From Reyranella sp. (GTDB taxonomy: Bacteria; Pseudomonadota; Alphaproteobacteria; Reyranellales; Reyranellaceae), in assembly GCA_029946105.1 (NCBI GenBank), contig JAQSDW010000211.1, positions 5,485 through 50,483 of the forward strand: 44,999 bases of DNA. The letters run 5' to 3'. Position numbers and translations under genes: made by a program. The notes beneath the pieces are model-generated. The model ran no database searches. It saw only the letters and a program-made list of their open reading frames with translations, and was not told the DNA's origin. Of this stretch, positions 18,951-27,317 are shown piece after piece. How positions within the stretch are numbered: position 1 is the first letter of the stretch; every line of letters starts with the position of its first letter.

Positions 18951-19645
18951 ACTCCGAGGTGCCGGTGCAGCACTTCCGGGTCTTCCCGCACCTGCCGCAC
19001 GTCGAGGTTCTCGACGATGTGGCCGTTGTTGATGATGTAGACGCGGTCGGCCAGCGTCATGGCGGCGGAGATGTTCTGCTCGACGATCAGGATGGTCTGT
19101 CCCGCGTCGGCCAGCCTGCGGCATGTCACCAGCAGGTCATGCACCAGGATCGGGGCCAGGCCTTCGAACGGTTCGTCCAGCAGCACGATCTTCGGGTCGC
19201 GGATCAAGGCACGGCCGATCGCCAGCATCTGCTGCTCGCCACCCGAGAGGTCGGTGCCGCGGCTGGTGCGCCTCTCCTTGAGCCGCGGAAACATCTCGTA
19301 GATGCGATCCAGCGGCCAGCGACCTGGCGCCGTCAGGCCGGCAAGGATCAGGTTCTCCTCGACGTTGAGGCTACCGAAGATACGCCGATCTTCGTGTACC
19401 AGCTGCATGCCGGCCTGGGCGATCGCGTGGCTCTTGCGGCCGGCCACGTCGACACCGTCGAACATCACCCGTCCGGTGCGCGGCTGTACCACTCCCATCA
19501 GGCTCTTCAGCGTCGTACTCTTGCCGGCGCCGTTGCGGCCTAGCAGCGCCACGACCTCGTTGCGCTCCACACGTAGGGCGACATCGAAGAGGATATGGGA
19601 ATCCCCGTAGTACGAATTCAGTCCGTCGACTTCGAGCAGGCTCAT
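18947..19645 (-). CDS. livF: ABC transporter ATP-binding protein, LivF type
   Basis: A 232-residue ATPase of the branched-chain amino acid / amide uptake (HAAT) family. Walker A is GRNGAGKST at residues 36-44, the signature is LSGGEQQMLAIGRAL, Walker B is IVLLDEP followed by FEGLAP, and the switch His is replaced by the Gln of VEQN as normal for LivF. It pairs with the ATPase half of the upstream LivM-LivG fusion. The ATG overlaps the stop of that gene (ATGA). It is the last gene of the importer operon. The solute may be an amino acid, an amide such as urea, or an aromatic acid; sequence alone does not decide. Confidence 0.92.
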   Translation of the reverse strand: MSLLEVDGLNSYYGDSHILFDVALRVERNEVVALLGRNGAGKSTTLKSLMGVVQPRTGRVMFDGVDVAGRKSHAIAQAGMQLVHEDRRIFGSLNVEENLILAGLTAPGRWPLDRIYEMFPRLKERRTSRGTDLSGGEQQMLAIGRALIRDPKIVLLDEPFEGLAPILVHDLLVTCRRLADAGQTILIVEQNISAAMTLADRVYIINNGHIVENLDVRQVREDPEVLHRHLGV

Positions 19646-21495
19646 TCGTCGAGCACTCCGCCCAGATAGGCCTCGCGCACCTTGGCGTTGCCCTTGATTT
19701 CGTCCGGCGTGCCTTCGGCCAGCACGCGACCTTCCTGGAGGACCGTAATCCATTCCGCCAGCTCGAACAGCGCGTCCATGTCGTGATCGATGACGATCAT
19801 CGTCCGGCCGCGGCTGATCGACTTCAGCAGGCTCACCGTCTCCACCCGCTCGCGCGGGCTCATGCCGGCAAGTGGCTCGTCGAGCAGCAACAGGCGCGGC
19901 GAGGTGGCAAGCGCAAGGCCGATCTCGAGCCGGCGCTTCTCGCCGTAGGCGAGCGCCGAGACGATGGTGTCGGCGCGGGCCACGAGGTCGACCAGATCAA
20001 GCGTGTGCTCGACTCGCTCGTGAAGGCCCGGGATGCTGTCGGGGTTGCGGAAGAGATCGAGCCGGAACTTGCCGCGCAGGTCGGCCAGCGCGGCAATCGT
20101 CAGGTTCTGCCGGACGGTGAGCCGCGAGAACAGCTGATTGACCTGATAGCTCTTGGTCAGGCCGAGCTGGCACACGTCGGTCACGCCCTTGCCGGTGATG
20201 TCCTGACCTTCGAAGGTGATGGTGCCCGAGGTCGGCGGGACCTCGCAGGTCAGCATCTTGAAGAAGGTGCTCTTTCCCGCTCCGTTCGGCCCGATGATGC
20301 CGCGCAATTCGCCCTGCGTCACCGTGAACTCGATGTCGCTGTTGGCGAGCAGGCCGCCATAGCGTTTGGTCAGGCCCGAAGCCTGCAGGATCGGGCCGGC
20401 AAAATCGTCGCGTTCGCGATGGCGTGCCGGCATCGGCGTCGCCTTCGGCGCGCCGGCGGGACGCGCGACGTCCAGCGGGGCCTGCTCGGCTTCGACCTCT
20501 GCCAAATCCTTGTAGCCGACCAGACGGAAGAGATCCCTGAAGCCGCCGATCAGCCCGTGGCGCAGGAAGACCACCAGCAGCACGAAAATCACCCCCAGCA
20601 CCAGCTTCCAGGTGGCGCCAAGCCCCATCGTCTGCTGCAGGAAGTCGCTCAGGAACAGCCAGACCGCGGCGCCGAGCAGCGGGCCGAACAGCGTGCCGAC
20701 GCCGCCGATCACCGTCTGCATGACGAGCTGACCGGACGTCTCGAAGGTGAAGGCATCGGGAGGCATGAAACCCTGGAGCACCCCCAGCAGGCCACCGGCG
20801 AAACCGGCATAGGTCGAGGCGATGACGAACGCCGTGAGCTTGTAGAGGGCAACCGAATGGCCGAGGGCGGCCACCCGTAACGGGTTGTCGCGGATGGCGC
20901 TCAGGATGGCGCCAACGGGTGAGCGCACGATTCGGAGCGCAACGACGATGCCGACGAAATAGCAGGCAGCCAGGAAGCCATACATCGACCAGCCGGTGCC
21001 GACTTTCCACGACAGGCCGAACAGTTCGAAAACCGGCGACGGCACGCCGGGCAGGCCGTTCTCGCCGCCCGTCCACTCCGACATCGGCGAGTTCTCGATG
21101 AAGAAGAACATCTCGGCGATCGCCACCGTGATCATGGCGAAGTAGATGCCGGTACGCCGCAAGGCGATGATGCCGATCAGCAGACCGACCAGCGTGGCGC
21201 CAATGGTGCCGATGAGCAGGGCGAGCGGCACACTGGTCATGCCGCTGCGGGTCAGTAGATAAGCAGTGATGAACCCGCCCGTGCCGTAGAGTGCCGACTG
21301 GCCGAACGACAGCAGGCCGGTGTAGCCGAACAGAATGTCGAAGCCGATCCCGAACAGGCCCCAGACCAGTATCTGGTTCACTGTGTTGGGCGAGAAGCCA
21401 AGATACGGCAGCACGTAGGGTGCCAGGATCAAACCGAGGGCAGTCAGCGCTTCGACGACCAAGGGACGCGGATGGCGCATGCGCAGCGAGCTCAA
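19642..21495 (-). CDS. Fused LivM permease - LivG ATPase of a HAAT-family ABC importer
   Basis: A 617-residue polypeptide that joins two subunits usually made separately. Residues 1 to about 325 are a LivM-type permease with about ten helices and the motifs GYTGLLSFGQSALYGTGG and RDNPLRVAALG. After a linker of about 40 residues rich in Ala, Pro and charged residues (330-367) comes a LivG ATPase: Walker A GPNGAGKST at 402-410, signature LAYGEKRRLEI and Walker B LLLLDEP. A fusion fixes permease and ATPase in a 1:1 ratio. The TTG at 21495 has GGAG seven bases upstream and overlaps the livH stop; an ATG at 21480 is the alternative. No frameshift is seen at the junction, so the fusion looks genuine. 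Confidence 0.92.
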   Translation of the reverse strand: MSSLRMRHPRPLVVEALTALGLILAPYVLPYLGFSPNTVNQILVWGLFGIGFDILFGYTGLLSFGQSALYGTGGFITAYLLTRSGMTSVPLALLIGTIGATLVGLLIGIIALRRTGIYFAMITVAIAEMFFFIENSPMSEWTGGENGLPGVPSPVFELFGLSWKVGTGWSMYGFLAACYFVGIVVALRIVRSPVGAILSAIRDNPLRVAALGHSVALYKLTAFVIASTYAGFAGGLLGVLQGFMPPDAFTFETSGQLVMQTVIGGVGTLFGPLLGAAVWLFLSDFLQQTMGLGATWKLVLGVIFVLLVVFLRHGLIGGFRDLFRLVGYKDLAEVEAEQAPLDVARPAGAPKATPMPARHRERDDFAGPILQASGLTKRYGGLLANSDIEFTVTQGELRGIIGPNGAGKSTFFKMLTCEVPPTSGTITFEGQDITGKGVTDVCQLGLTKSYQVNQLFSRLTVRQNLTIAALADLRGKFRLDLFRNPDSIPGLHERVEHTLDLVDLVARADTIVSALAYGEKRRLEIGLALATSPRLLLLDEPLAGMSPRERVETVSLLKSISRGRTMIVIDHDMDALFELAEWITVLQEGRVLAEGTPDEIKGNAKVREAYLGGVLDE

Positions 21496-22367
21496 TCGCG
21501 GCTCCGCGGACCAAATAGACCGCGCGGCCGCACCAGCAGGACCAGCGTCATTGCCGCAAACAGCATGACGTAGGAATAGCCCGGGTTGATCATCGAGGTG
21601 ATGCTGAGGATCTGGCCCGCGATAAGTCCGCCCAGAATGGCTCCCGGAAAGGAACCGACTCCACCGATCACCACGACGACAAACGTCTGCACCAGGATCG
21701 CCTCGCCCATATCGGGGCTTAGAGACACGACCGGCGCATTCACGATCCCGGCAAAACCCGCCGCCATGGCGCCGATGCCGAACACCACCATGAAGATGCG
21801 GAACACGTTGATGCCCAGCGAATCCACCATGACGGCATCCTCGATGCCGGCGCGGACGATCATGCCCAGTCGCGTGCGGTAGAGAACGACGTAGAGTGCA
21901 CCCAGCGCCAGCGCGACGATGCCGACCACCGCGAGGCGGTAGGTCGGATAGAGCATGAAGCCGAGCTGGGTGACGCCCTGTCCCCAGGCCGGCGGCGGCA
22001 CCGACTTCGACAGGCCGCCGAACAGGAAGCGCACGAGTTCGACGAGGCAGATCGCCAGGCCGAAGGTGACCAGCATCTGGTCCTCCGGCGGGCGATCATA
22101 GAAGTGACGGATGATCAGGCGCTCGATCGCCACGCCCAGGATCATGACGAAGAGCGCGCCGCCTAGGATGGCCAGCGGAAACGATCCCGTCCCCTCGAAG
22201 ACGAGGTAGCCGGCATAGCCGCCGACCATGAACATCGCGCCATGGGCGAGGTTGAGGACGCCCAGCGTGCCATAGATGATCGTCAGGCCGGAGCTGATGA
22301 GCGCAAGAAGCGCCCCCAGCACCAGCCCGTTGAACATCTGAGAGACGAGGTTAGCCCACGTGAACAA
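21492..22367 (-). CDS. livH: ABC importer permease, LivH type
   Basis: A 291-residue inner-membrane permease of the branched-chain amino acid / amide family. It has eight or so hydrophobic helices and the characteristic segments LNLAHGAMFMVGGYAGY, RTRLGMIVRAGIEDAVMVDSLGIN and VVVVIGGVGSFPGAILGG. The start is a TTG at 22367 with GAGG six bases upstream; an internal ATG at 22337 would remove part of the first helix. Its stop overlaps the start of the fused LivM-LivG gene. The binding-protein gene lies 48 bases upstream on the same strand. Confidence 0.92.
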   Translation of the reverse strand: MFTWANLVSQMFNGLVLGALLALISSGLTIIYGTLGVLNLAHGAMFMVGGYAGYLVFEGTGSFPLAILGGALFVMILGVAIERLIIRHFYDRPPEDQMLVTFGLAICLVELVRFLFGGLSKSVPPPAWGQGVTQLGFMLYPTYRLAVVGIVALALGALYVVLYRTRLGMIVRAGIEDAVMVDSLGINVFRIFMVVFGIGAMAAGFAGIVNAPVVSLSPDMGEAILVQTFVVVVIGGVGSFPGAILGGLIAGQILSITSMINPGYSYVMLFAAMTLVLLVRPRGLFGPRSRD

Positions 22368-22415
22368 CGCACGCCTCGTCTACCCTGCACACGACTTGCG
22401 AACTCCTGGCAACGA

Positions 22416-23795
22416 TCAGGTCGAGGGCCCGAGGTTGCATCCGAACGCATCAGGCTTCTGCATCAGCGGTGCGCCGGGCAGAACATCGACGACATCCCAG
22501 TAGTCATCCTTGCTCTTCATGTCGGCCGCCTTCTTGCCGCGGACGATGACGACGGGACGGACGAGCTGGTGATCTTCCGCACGGAAGTAGACCTCGCCGA
22601 CCGTCGACTGCAGCTTCTGGCCGCTCTCCAGGACCTTGATGACCGCCGGCGGATAGAAGGTGCCGGCCGTCTCGACGAAGTTCGCCCAGAAGGCGAACTG
22701 CAGGTAGCAGGCGTTGGCGCCCCACTCCGGCTTGTAGCCGTACTTCTTCTCGAAGGCTTCGACGAACATCTTGGCCAGCGGGAACTTGTCTTGCAGCGTC
22801 CACCAGAAGTCGGTGGCGGCATAGACGCCTTCCATCAGGTTACCGCCAACCTCGGGCGCGAGGAAGGGAACCTGGTAGGGCACCACCAGCTTCTGCTTCG
22901 CCAGCACGCCGAACTGCTTGGCCTGCTGGATCGACAGGACGGCATCGCGGCCCCAGTTGATGTTGAGGAAGATGTCGGCGCCCGAGTTGGAAATGTTGAG
23001 CAGGAAGGAGCTGAAGTCGGGTGCGCCGAGCGGCGAGACCTGGTTGGTCACCGTCGTCCAGCCGCCGTTCTTGTTTAGGAACTCCGACATCGATTTCTGG
23101 ACGGTATGGCCGTACGTGTAGTCTGGCGTCAGATAGGCGGCCTTCTTGCCCTTGCCGAAGGTCTTGAGCAGGACGGGGCCGAGGCCGTTGGCCGCCGTTT
23201 CACCGTAGAAGCACTCACGGAAACCGTAGCGGACGCAGTCCTTACCCGTCGTGTCGTTGGAGCCGGAGATGCCGACCGCATAGAGCACCTTCTCGCGCTG
23301 CGCGAGCTTGTTCAGCGCCACAGCCACCGCGCTCGAGGTGCCACCGGTCATCAGCACTGCCTTGTTCTCGCTGATGAAGCGGGAAATGTTCTGCACCGCG
23401 TTGTTCGGCTTGGCGCCGTCGTCGGCAACACCGAACTTCACTTCCTTGCCCAGCACGCCCTTGGTCGTCTTGGGCGAAATCGCCTTGATCAACGGATGAC
23501 CGCTGTTGATGTGCTCGATCGCCAGCTCATAGCCCTTGAGCTCGTCCTCGCCCTGCACGGCATAGGGGCCGGTGCGCGGCACCGAGATGCCGATGAACAC
23601 CGAATTGCCGGACGACCCAGCGGGCCATGTTCCGATCGGCGGCTCATCCGCGGCCCAGGCGCTCGGAAAGAAGGAGGCGGACGTCATGCCCGCCGATGAA
23701 AAGGCGCTGATACCCGCGCCGGCGACGGCGGCCTGGCGAAGGAAATTACGACGCGAGGCAAACTGCTCGCCTGCCGATGACTTGGTTGTTTTCAC
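22416..23795 (-). CDS. Periplasmic substrate-binding protein of the HAAT importer, Tat-exported
   Basis: A 459-residue periplasmic binding protein of the Leu/Ile/Val (Peripla_BP_6) family. The N-terminus has a twin-arginine signal, SRRNFLRQAAVAG (RR at about 15-16), with a likely cleavage site after AWA near residue 48. The mature part has the family segments ISVPRTGPYAVQG, AEVDDGAKP-like and LTPDYTYG. At 459 residues it is longer than LivK (about 370) and resembles ABC binding proteins for amides or aromatic acids. The start is a GTG at 23795 with GGGAGG five bases upstream; the nearby ATG at 23797 is out of frame and meets a stop at once. A Crp/Fnr-type regulator is divergent from it. Confidence 0.92.
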   Translation of the reverse strand: MKTTKSSAGEQFASRRNFLRQAAVAGAGISAFSSAGMTSASFFPSAWAADEPPIGTWPAGSSGNSVFIGISVPRTGPYAVQGEDELKGYELAIEHINSGHPLIKAISPKTTKGVLGKEVKFGVADDGAKPNNAVQNISRFISENKAVLMTGGTSSAVAVALNKLAQREKVLYAVGISGSNDTTGKDCVRYGFRECFYGETAANGLGPVLLKTFGKGKKAAYLTPDYTYGHTVQKSMSEFLNKNGGWTTVTNQVSPLGAPDFSSFLLNISNSGADIFLNINWGRDAVLSIQQAKQFGVLAKQKLVVPYQVPFLAPEVGGNLMEGVYAATDFWWTLQDKFPLAKMFVEAFEKKYGYKPEWGANACYLQFAFWANFVETAGTFYPPAVIKVLESGQKLQSTVGEVYFRAEDHQLVRPVVIVRGKKAADMKSKDDYWDVVDVLPGAPLMQKPDAFGCNLGPST

Positions 23796-23836
23796 ATGAT
23801 CCTCCCGGAGATTGATTCTTTCTTACGGGAAGCATG

Positions 23837-23883
23837 CCCCTCCTTTGGTAGGGGTCGCCTTATGCAGGCTTTATGATTCAAAG
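23837..23883. promoter_or_regulatory. Symmetric elements between the importer operon and its divergent regulator
   Basis: Two inverted repeats lie in the 126 bases between the divergent genes. CCCCT (23837) and AGGGG (23850) flank eight bases. CTTT (23869) and AAAG (23880) flank seven bases and overlap a TATGAT (23872-23877) that could serve as a -10 box toward the regulator gene. A Crp/Fnr-type protein divergent from a transporter commonly binds such a shared region, but neither palindrome matches the classic Crp or Fnr consensus. The role is a guess from position and symmetry. Confidence 0.35.
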
Positions 23884-23921
23884 TAATGCTTCTGCGCGGA
23901 ACGTTACCGAGGGACTGGAAC

Positions 23922-24701
23922 ATGACCGGGGTGGTTCGCAAGATCTCGAGTGCTAGATGGGACAGCCCCATCGTTGCCCGGCTCAGGCAATTCATCGATC
24001 TCGGTGCGGCCGAGGTCGATACTCTGCGCGCGCTGATCGAATGCGAGCTGAGCGTCGAGCGACGGCGCGACCTCGTCGTCGACGGCTACGAATACAGCAA
24101 GCTCAGCTTCATCAAGGAAGGCTTTGCCGCCCGCTACAAATTGCTGCGCAACGGCAGGCGCCAGATCATCAACGTCATGGTCCCTGGTGACATCATCGGT
24201 CTTCCCGGCAGCTTTCTCGACCAGGCCACCTTCTCGGTGATCGCGCTCACCGACATCAAGCTTGAGGTCTGTTCGCTCGAAGGGTTCGTTGCCGTGTGCC
24301 ATCGCCAGCCCAGGTTCGGCCTCATGCTCACCTGGCTCGCCGTCCAGGAGGCGATGAGCTACGCCGATCGCGTCGTCGACATCGGTCGCCGCACGCCGGT
24401 CGAACGGCTCGCTCACTTCCTGCTCGAGATCCATGGGCGCCTGGTGCTGGTGGGAGCCTCTACCGAGACCAGCTTCGACCTGCCGATTTCGCAGGAGGTG
24501 ATAAGCGATGCGCTGGGGCTCAGCGTTCCGCACCTCAATCGCATGTTCGCCAAACTGCGCACCGAAGGTCTGATCACCATCACCGACCGCCGCATCCAGT
24601 TCATCGGCAAGAAAGCGCTGTGCCTGCTCGCGCATTTCCAGCCAGCCCGAGTTGCCCGCATTCCGACCGTCCAGCCGCTCAAGCACGAACTGATCGCCTG
24701 A
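23922..24701 (+). CDS. Crp/Fnr-family transcriptional regulator
   Basis: A 259-residue regulator with a cyclic-nucleotide-binding-like beta-barrel (about residues 30-130), a long dimer helix and a C-terminal winged helix-turn-helix (about 170-235) with the segment ISDALGLSVPHLNRMFAKLR, the usual recognition helix region. It lacks the N-terminal cysteine cluster of Fnr, so it should not be an iron-sulfur oxygen sensor. The barrel does not show a clear cAMP-binding RxS motif. The ATG at 23922 is preferred for its GAGGGA; an ATG at 23886 would add 12 residues. Position opposite the importer operon suggests that it controls those genes. Confidence 0.88.
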   Translation: MTGVVRKISSARWDSPIVARLRQFIDLGAAEVDTLRALIECELSVERRRDLVVDGYEYSKLSFIKEGFAARYKLLRNGRRQIINVMVPGDIIGLPGSFLDQATFSVIALTDIKLEVCSLEGFVAVCHRQPRFGLMLTWLAVQEAMSYADRVVDIGRRTPVERLAHFLLEIHGRLVLVGASTETSFDLPISQEVISDALGLSVPHLNRMFAKLRTEGLITITDRRIQFIGKKALCLLAHFQPARVARIPTVQPLKHELIA

Positions 24702-24766
24702 TGGGCTGAACACGGCCTCGCATCGGCCTTGACCGGTGTCGGGGACACGGGCAAGCCCGAGGTCTG

Positions 24767-25693
24767 ATGTCCGCGCCCACCGCCGACGCGCCCGACGCGC
24801 TGTCTCATCTCATCCCCTCGCGCGTCGCCCGTGGCTTCTTCCTCGCTGTCGTGTCCGGGCTGTTCTTCAATTTCCTGAACGGCGCTGTGAAGGAGTTGGC
24901 GAGCGAGATGCCGCCGCTCTATGTCGCCTGGGGTCGCTGGATCGGCGGCATCGTGCTGATCGTGCCATATCTATTGTGGCGCGTCGGACCGAGCGGGATG
25001 CGCACGCGTGACTTCAAGCTTCATTTCATCCGCGGCCTCTTCCACACGCCGGGCTATGGCCTGTGGTACGAGGCCGTGGTCTGGCTGCCGCTCGCCACCA
25101 TGGCCGCACTTGGTTTCACCGGGCCCATATTCGTCACCCTGGGCGCCGTGCTGTTCCTGCGCGAAACAGTGCACTGGCGGCGCTGGCTGGGCGTGGCGAC
25201 GGGTTTCGTCGGCATGCTGGTGATCGTCCGCCCCGGCATCGTCGAGATGAACCCGGGCATCATCATGATGTTGCTGGCGGTGCCGTTGATCGCCGGCTCC
25301 AACCTCATTGCCAAGGTCGTGTCGGGTCGCGACAAGCCCGCCGTCGTCGTGCTGTGGCAGAGCGTGGTGGGCGCGATCTGCTTCACGCCGCTCGGCATCT
25401 GGTACTGGCAGACACCGACGATGCCGCAACTCGGCCTGTTCCTGGCCGCCGGCTTCTTCGGCACGATGGGATACTTCTTCATCACCTGGGCCTACCGGCT
25501 GCTCGACATTTCCGCCCTGCAGTCGATCACCTTCCTCGCCATCGTCTGGGCCGCCTTGATGGACGTTATGGTGTGGGGCAAGACGGCCGACGTCTGGACC
25601 TTCGTCGGCGCTGCGATCATCGTGGCGGCCACGACCTACATTGCGCACCGGGAATCTCGGCGCGAAGCTGTCGCGGGGGGAAAAAAGAAATGA
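24767..25693 (+). CDS. DMT-superfamily (EamA) permease
   Basis: A 308-residue inner-membrane protein with about ten hydrophobic helices in two EamA repeats. The segment WLPLATMAALGFTGPIFVTLGAVLFLRE parallels the first-repeat segment of the permease at 13104, and the second-repeat layout also matches, so the two are probably paralogues. The direction of transport is not known; family members mostly export metabolites. GAGG precedes the ATG. Its stop overlaps the start of the SDR gene (ATGA), so it leads an operon of permease, SDR, hydrolase and acyl-CoA dehydrogenase. Confidence 0.87.
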   Translation: MSAPTADAPDALSHLIPSRVARGFFLAVVSGLFFNFLNGAVKELASEMPPLYVAWGRWIGGIVLIVPYLLWRVGPSGMRTRDFKLHFIRGLFHTPGYGLWYEAVVWLPLATMAALGFTGPIFVTLGAVLFLRETVHWRRWLGVATGFVGMLVIVRPGIVEMNPGIIMMLLAVPLIAGSNLIAKVVSGRDKPAVVVLWQSVVGAICFTPLGIWYWQTPTMPQLGLFLAAGFFGTMGYFFITWAYRLLDISALQSITFLAIVWAALMDVMVWGKTADVWTFVGAAIIVAATTYIAHRESRREAVAGGKKK

Positions 25694-26460
25694 CAGATCG
25701 TCTGGCCGGCAAGGTGGCCCTCATCACCGGCGGCGCCTCGGGCCTCGGCGCCAATGCGGCCGAGCTCATGGTCAAGGAAGGCGCCAAGGTCGTTGTGGCC
25801 GACATCGCCGCCGACCGCGGCAAGGCGCTGGCCGACAAGTTGGGTGCGTCCGCTCACTTCACCAGGCTCGACGTGACCTCGGAAGACAATTGGCAGGCCT
25901 GTATCGCCGAGACCGTGACCAAGTTCGGCGCGCTTCATGTGCTGCTGAATTCGGCCGGCATCGGCCTCAGCAAGACGGTCGAGGACATCACGCTCGAAGA
26001 ATGGCGCCGCGTCCACGCCATCGACCTCGACGGCGTGTTCCTGGGCTGCAAGCACGGCGTCAAGGAAATCAAGAAGCACACGTCGACGCTCGGCGGCTCG
26101 GTGATCAATATCTCGTCGATCTCGGGCATCATCGCCGGCGCCAACATGGCCGCCTACAATTCGGCCAAGGCCGGCGTGCGGCTGCTCTCGAAGTCGGTGG
26201 CGCTGCACTGCGCCAAGTCGGGCTACAACATCCGCTGCAACTCGGTGCATCCGACCTTCATCGACACGCCGATCCTCGACAAATACCGCGACCGTTTCGG
26301 CCAGGACCTGATGCAGCAGAAGCTCGGCAAGCAGGTGCCGATCGGCCGGCTCGGCCGGCCCGAGGAAGTGGGCTGGGCGCTGGTCTTCCTCGCCTCGGAC
26401 GAATCGAGCTTCATGACCGGCTCGGAAGTGATCATCGACGGTGGCATTTCGGCAATGTGA
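25690..26460 (+). CDS. SDR family NAD-dependent dehydrogenase
   Basis: A 256-residue classical short-chain dehydrogenase. The glycine motif TGGASGLG is at 13-20, Asp38 at the end of strand beta-2 indicates NAD, the usual NAG reads NSAG (87-90), and the catalytic residues are Ser143, Tyr156 and Lys160 (YNSAK). The segment HPTFIDTPIL and the C-terminal IDGGISAM are like cyclohexanol/cyclopentanol or hydroxysteroid dehydrogenases. It is translationally coupled to the DMT permease gene and lies 13 bases before the hydrolase gene. Together with the downstream hydrolase and acyl-CoA dehydrogenase this suggests a pathway that oxidises an alcohol, opens an ester or lactone and then beta-oxidises the acid. 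Confidence 0.9.
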   Translation: MTDRLAGKVALITGGASGLGANAAELMVKEGAKVVVADIAADRGKALADKLGASAHFTRLDVTSEDNWQACIAETVTKFGALHVLLNSAGIGLSKTVEDITLEEWRRVHAIDLDGVFLGCKHGVKEIKKHTSTLGGSVINISSISGIIAGANMAAYNSAKAGVRLLSKSVALHCAKSGYNIRCNSVHPTFIDTPILDKYRDRFGQDLMQQKLGKQVPIGRLGRPEEVGWALVFLASDESSFMTGSEVIIDGGISAM

Positions 26461-26473
26461 TTCGGAGGACAGC

Positions 26474-27268
26474 ATGCTTCTCTCTCTCAACGGACGTCGC
26501 GTTTATTTCGATCTCGCCGGGCCGCAGAACGCTCCCACGGTCTGCTTCACCCATTCGCTCAATTCCGACGGCGGCATGTGGGTCGAGCAGATGGTGCCGC
26601 TGCTGGCCGCGGGCTACCGCGTGCTAAGGCTCGACATGCGCGGCCACGGCGGCAGTGCACCGGTCGACGGCGACTACACGATGGATGCGCTGGCAGCCGA
26701 CGTGAAAGGCGCGCTCGACGTGCTCGATATCAAGAAAGTGCATTTCATCGGCCTATCGATCGGCGGCATGATCGGCCAGGGTTTTGCGCTGGCCAATCCC
26801 GGCTCCCTCGCCTCGCTCTGCCTCTGCGACACCCAGCCCTCGACGCCGCCGGGCTCGGCCAGCACGTGGGAAGAGCGCAAGGCGACGGTGCGCAGCAAGG
26901 GCCTGGCAGCCCTCGCCGACGCCACCATGCAGCGCTGGTTCACCGACGAGTTCAAACAGGTGAACCCCGTGCGCTGGCGCGAGATCCGCGACACGATCAG
27001 CGGCACCACGCCGGAAGGCTCGGCCGGCTGCATGTCGGCAATCCAGCATTTCGACTATCTCGACCGGCTGTCGACCATCAAGGTGCCGACGCTGGTGATC
27101 TGCGGCGAGCAGGACGAAGGCACGCCGCCCGATCGCAACAAGCTGATTGCCTCGAAGATTCCCGGCGGCCGCTACGAGGAGATCGCCAAGGCGCGCCATC
27201 TGCCCAACGTCGAGCGGCCCGATCCGTTCAATCGCATCATGATGTCGTGGTTGGCGGCAAACCGCTGA
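26474..27268 (+). CDS. Alpha/beta hydrolase, 3-oxoadipate enol-lactonase-like
   Basis: A 264-residue alpha/beta hydrolase. The nucleophile is Ser95 in GLSIGG, the acid is likely Asp214 (CGEQDEGTPP) and the base His242 (KARHLPN). The N-terminal THSLNSDGGMW segment and the LDMRGHGGS motif match the PcaD (enol-lactone hydrolase) branch. GGAGGA precedes the ATG. It stands between an SDR and an acyl-CoA dehydrogenase in a co-directional operon, so a lactone or cyclic ester formed in that pathway is a reasonable substrate. True PcaD function in the beta-ketoadipate pathway is less likely because no other pca gene is present. Confidence 0.87.
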   Translation: MLLSLNGRRVYFDLAGPQNAPTVCFTHSLNSDGGMWVEQMVPLLAAGYRVLRLDMRGHGGSAPVDGDYTMDALAADVKGALDVLDIKKVHFIGLSIGGMIGQGFALANPGSLASLCLCDTQPSTPPGSASTWEERKATVRSKGLAALADATMQRWFTDEFKQVNPVRWREIRDTISGTTPEGSAGCMSAIQHFDYLDRLSTIKVPTLVICGEQDEGTPPDRNKLIASKIPGGRYEEIAKARHLPNVERPDPFNRIMMSWLAANR

Positions 27269-27304
27269 GCCATCGACGTTGAGCTATCGACGCTGAGCCA
27301 TCGA
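27263..27304 (+). repeat. Tandem 14-base repeat, three units, between hydrolase and dehydrogenase genes
   Basis: Three head-to-tail units: GCTGAGCCATCGAC (27263-27276), GTTGAGCTATCGAC (27277-27290) and GCTGAGCCATCGAC (27291-27304). Units one and three are identical; the middle one has two C-to-T type differences. The array starts within the last codons of the hydrolase gene, so the first unit contains its stop codon, and ends 13 bases before the next ATG. It probably arose by slippage and sets the spacing between the two genes. I see no hairpin capacity. Confidence 0.85.
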
Positions 27305-27317
27305 CAAGGACACTGAA

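Noticed and set aside
18947-19645. LivF gene as part of the drug exporter operon
   Set aside because: It is on the opposite strand and is coupled to the LivM-LivG gene; its VEQN switch region and sequence are of the uptake type.
27263-27304. CRISPR-like direct repeats
   Set aside because: The 14-base units are contiguous with no spacers and no cas gene is nearby.
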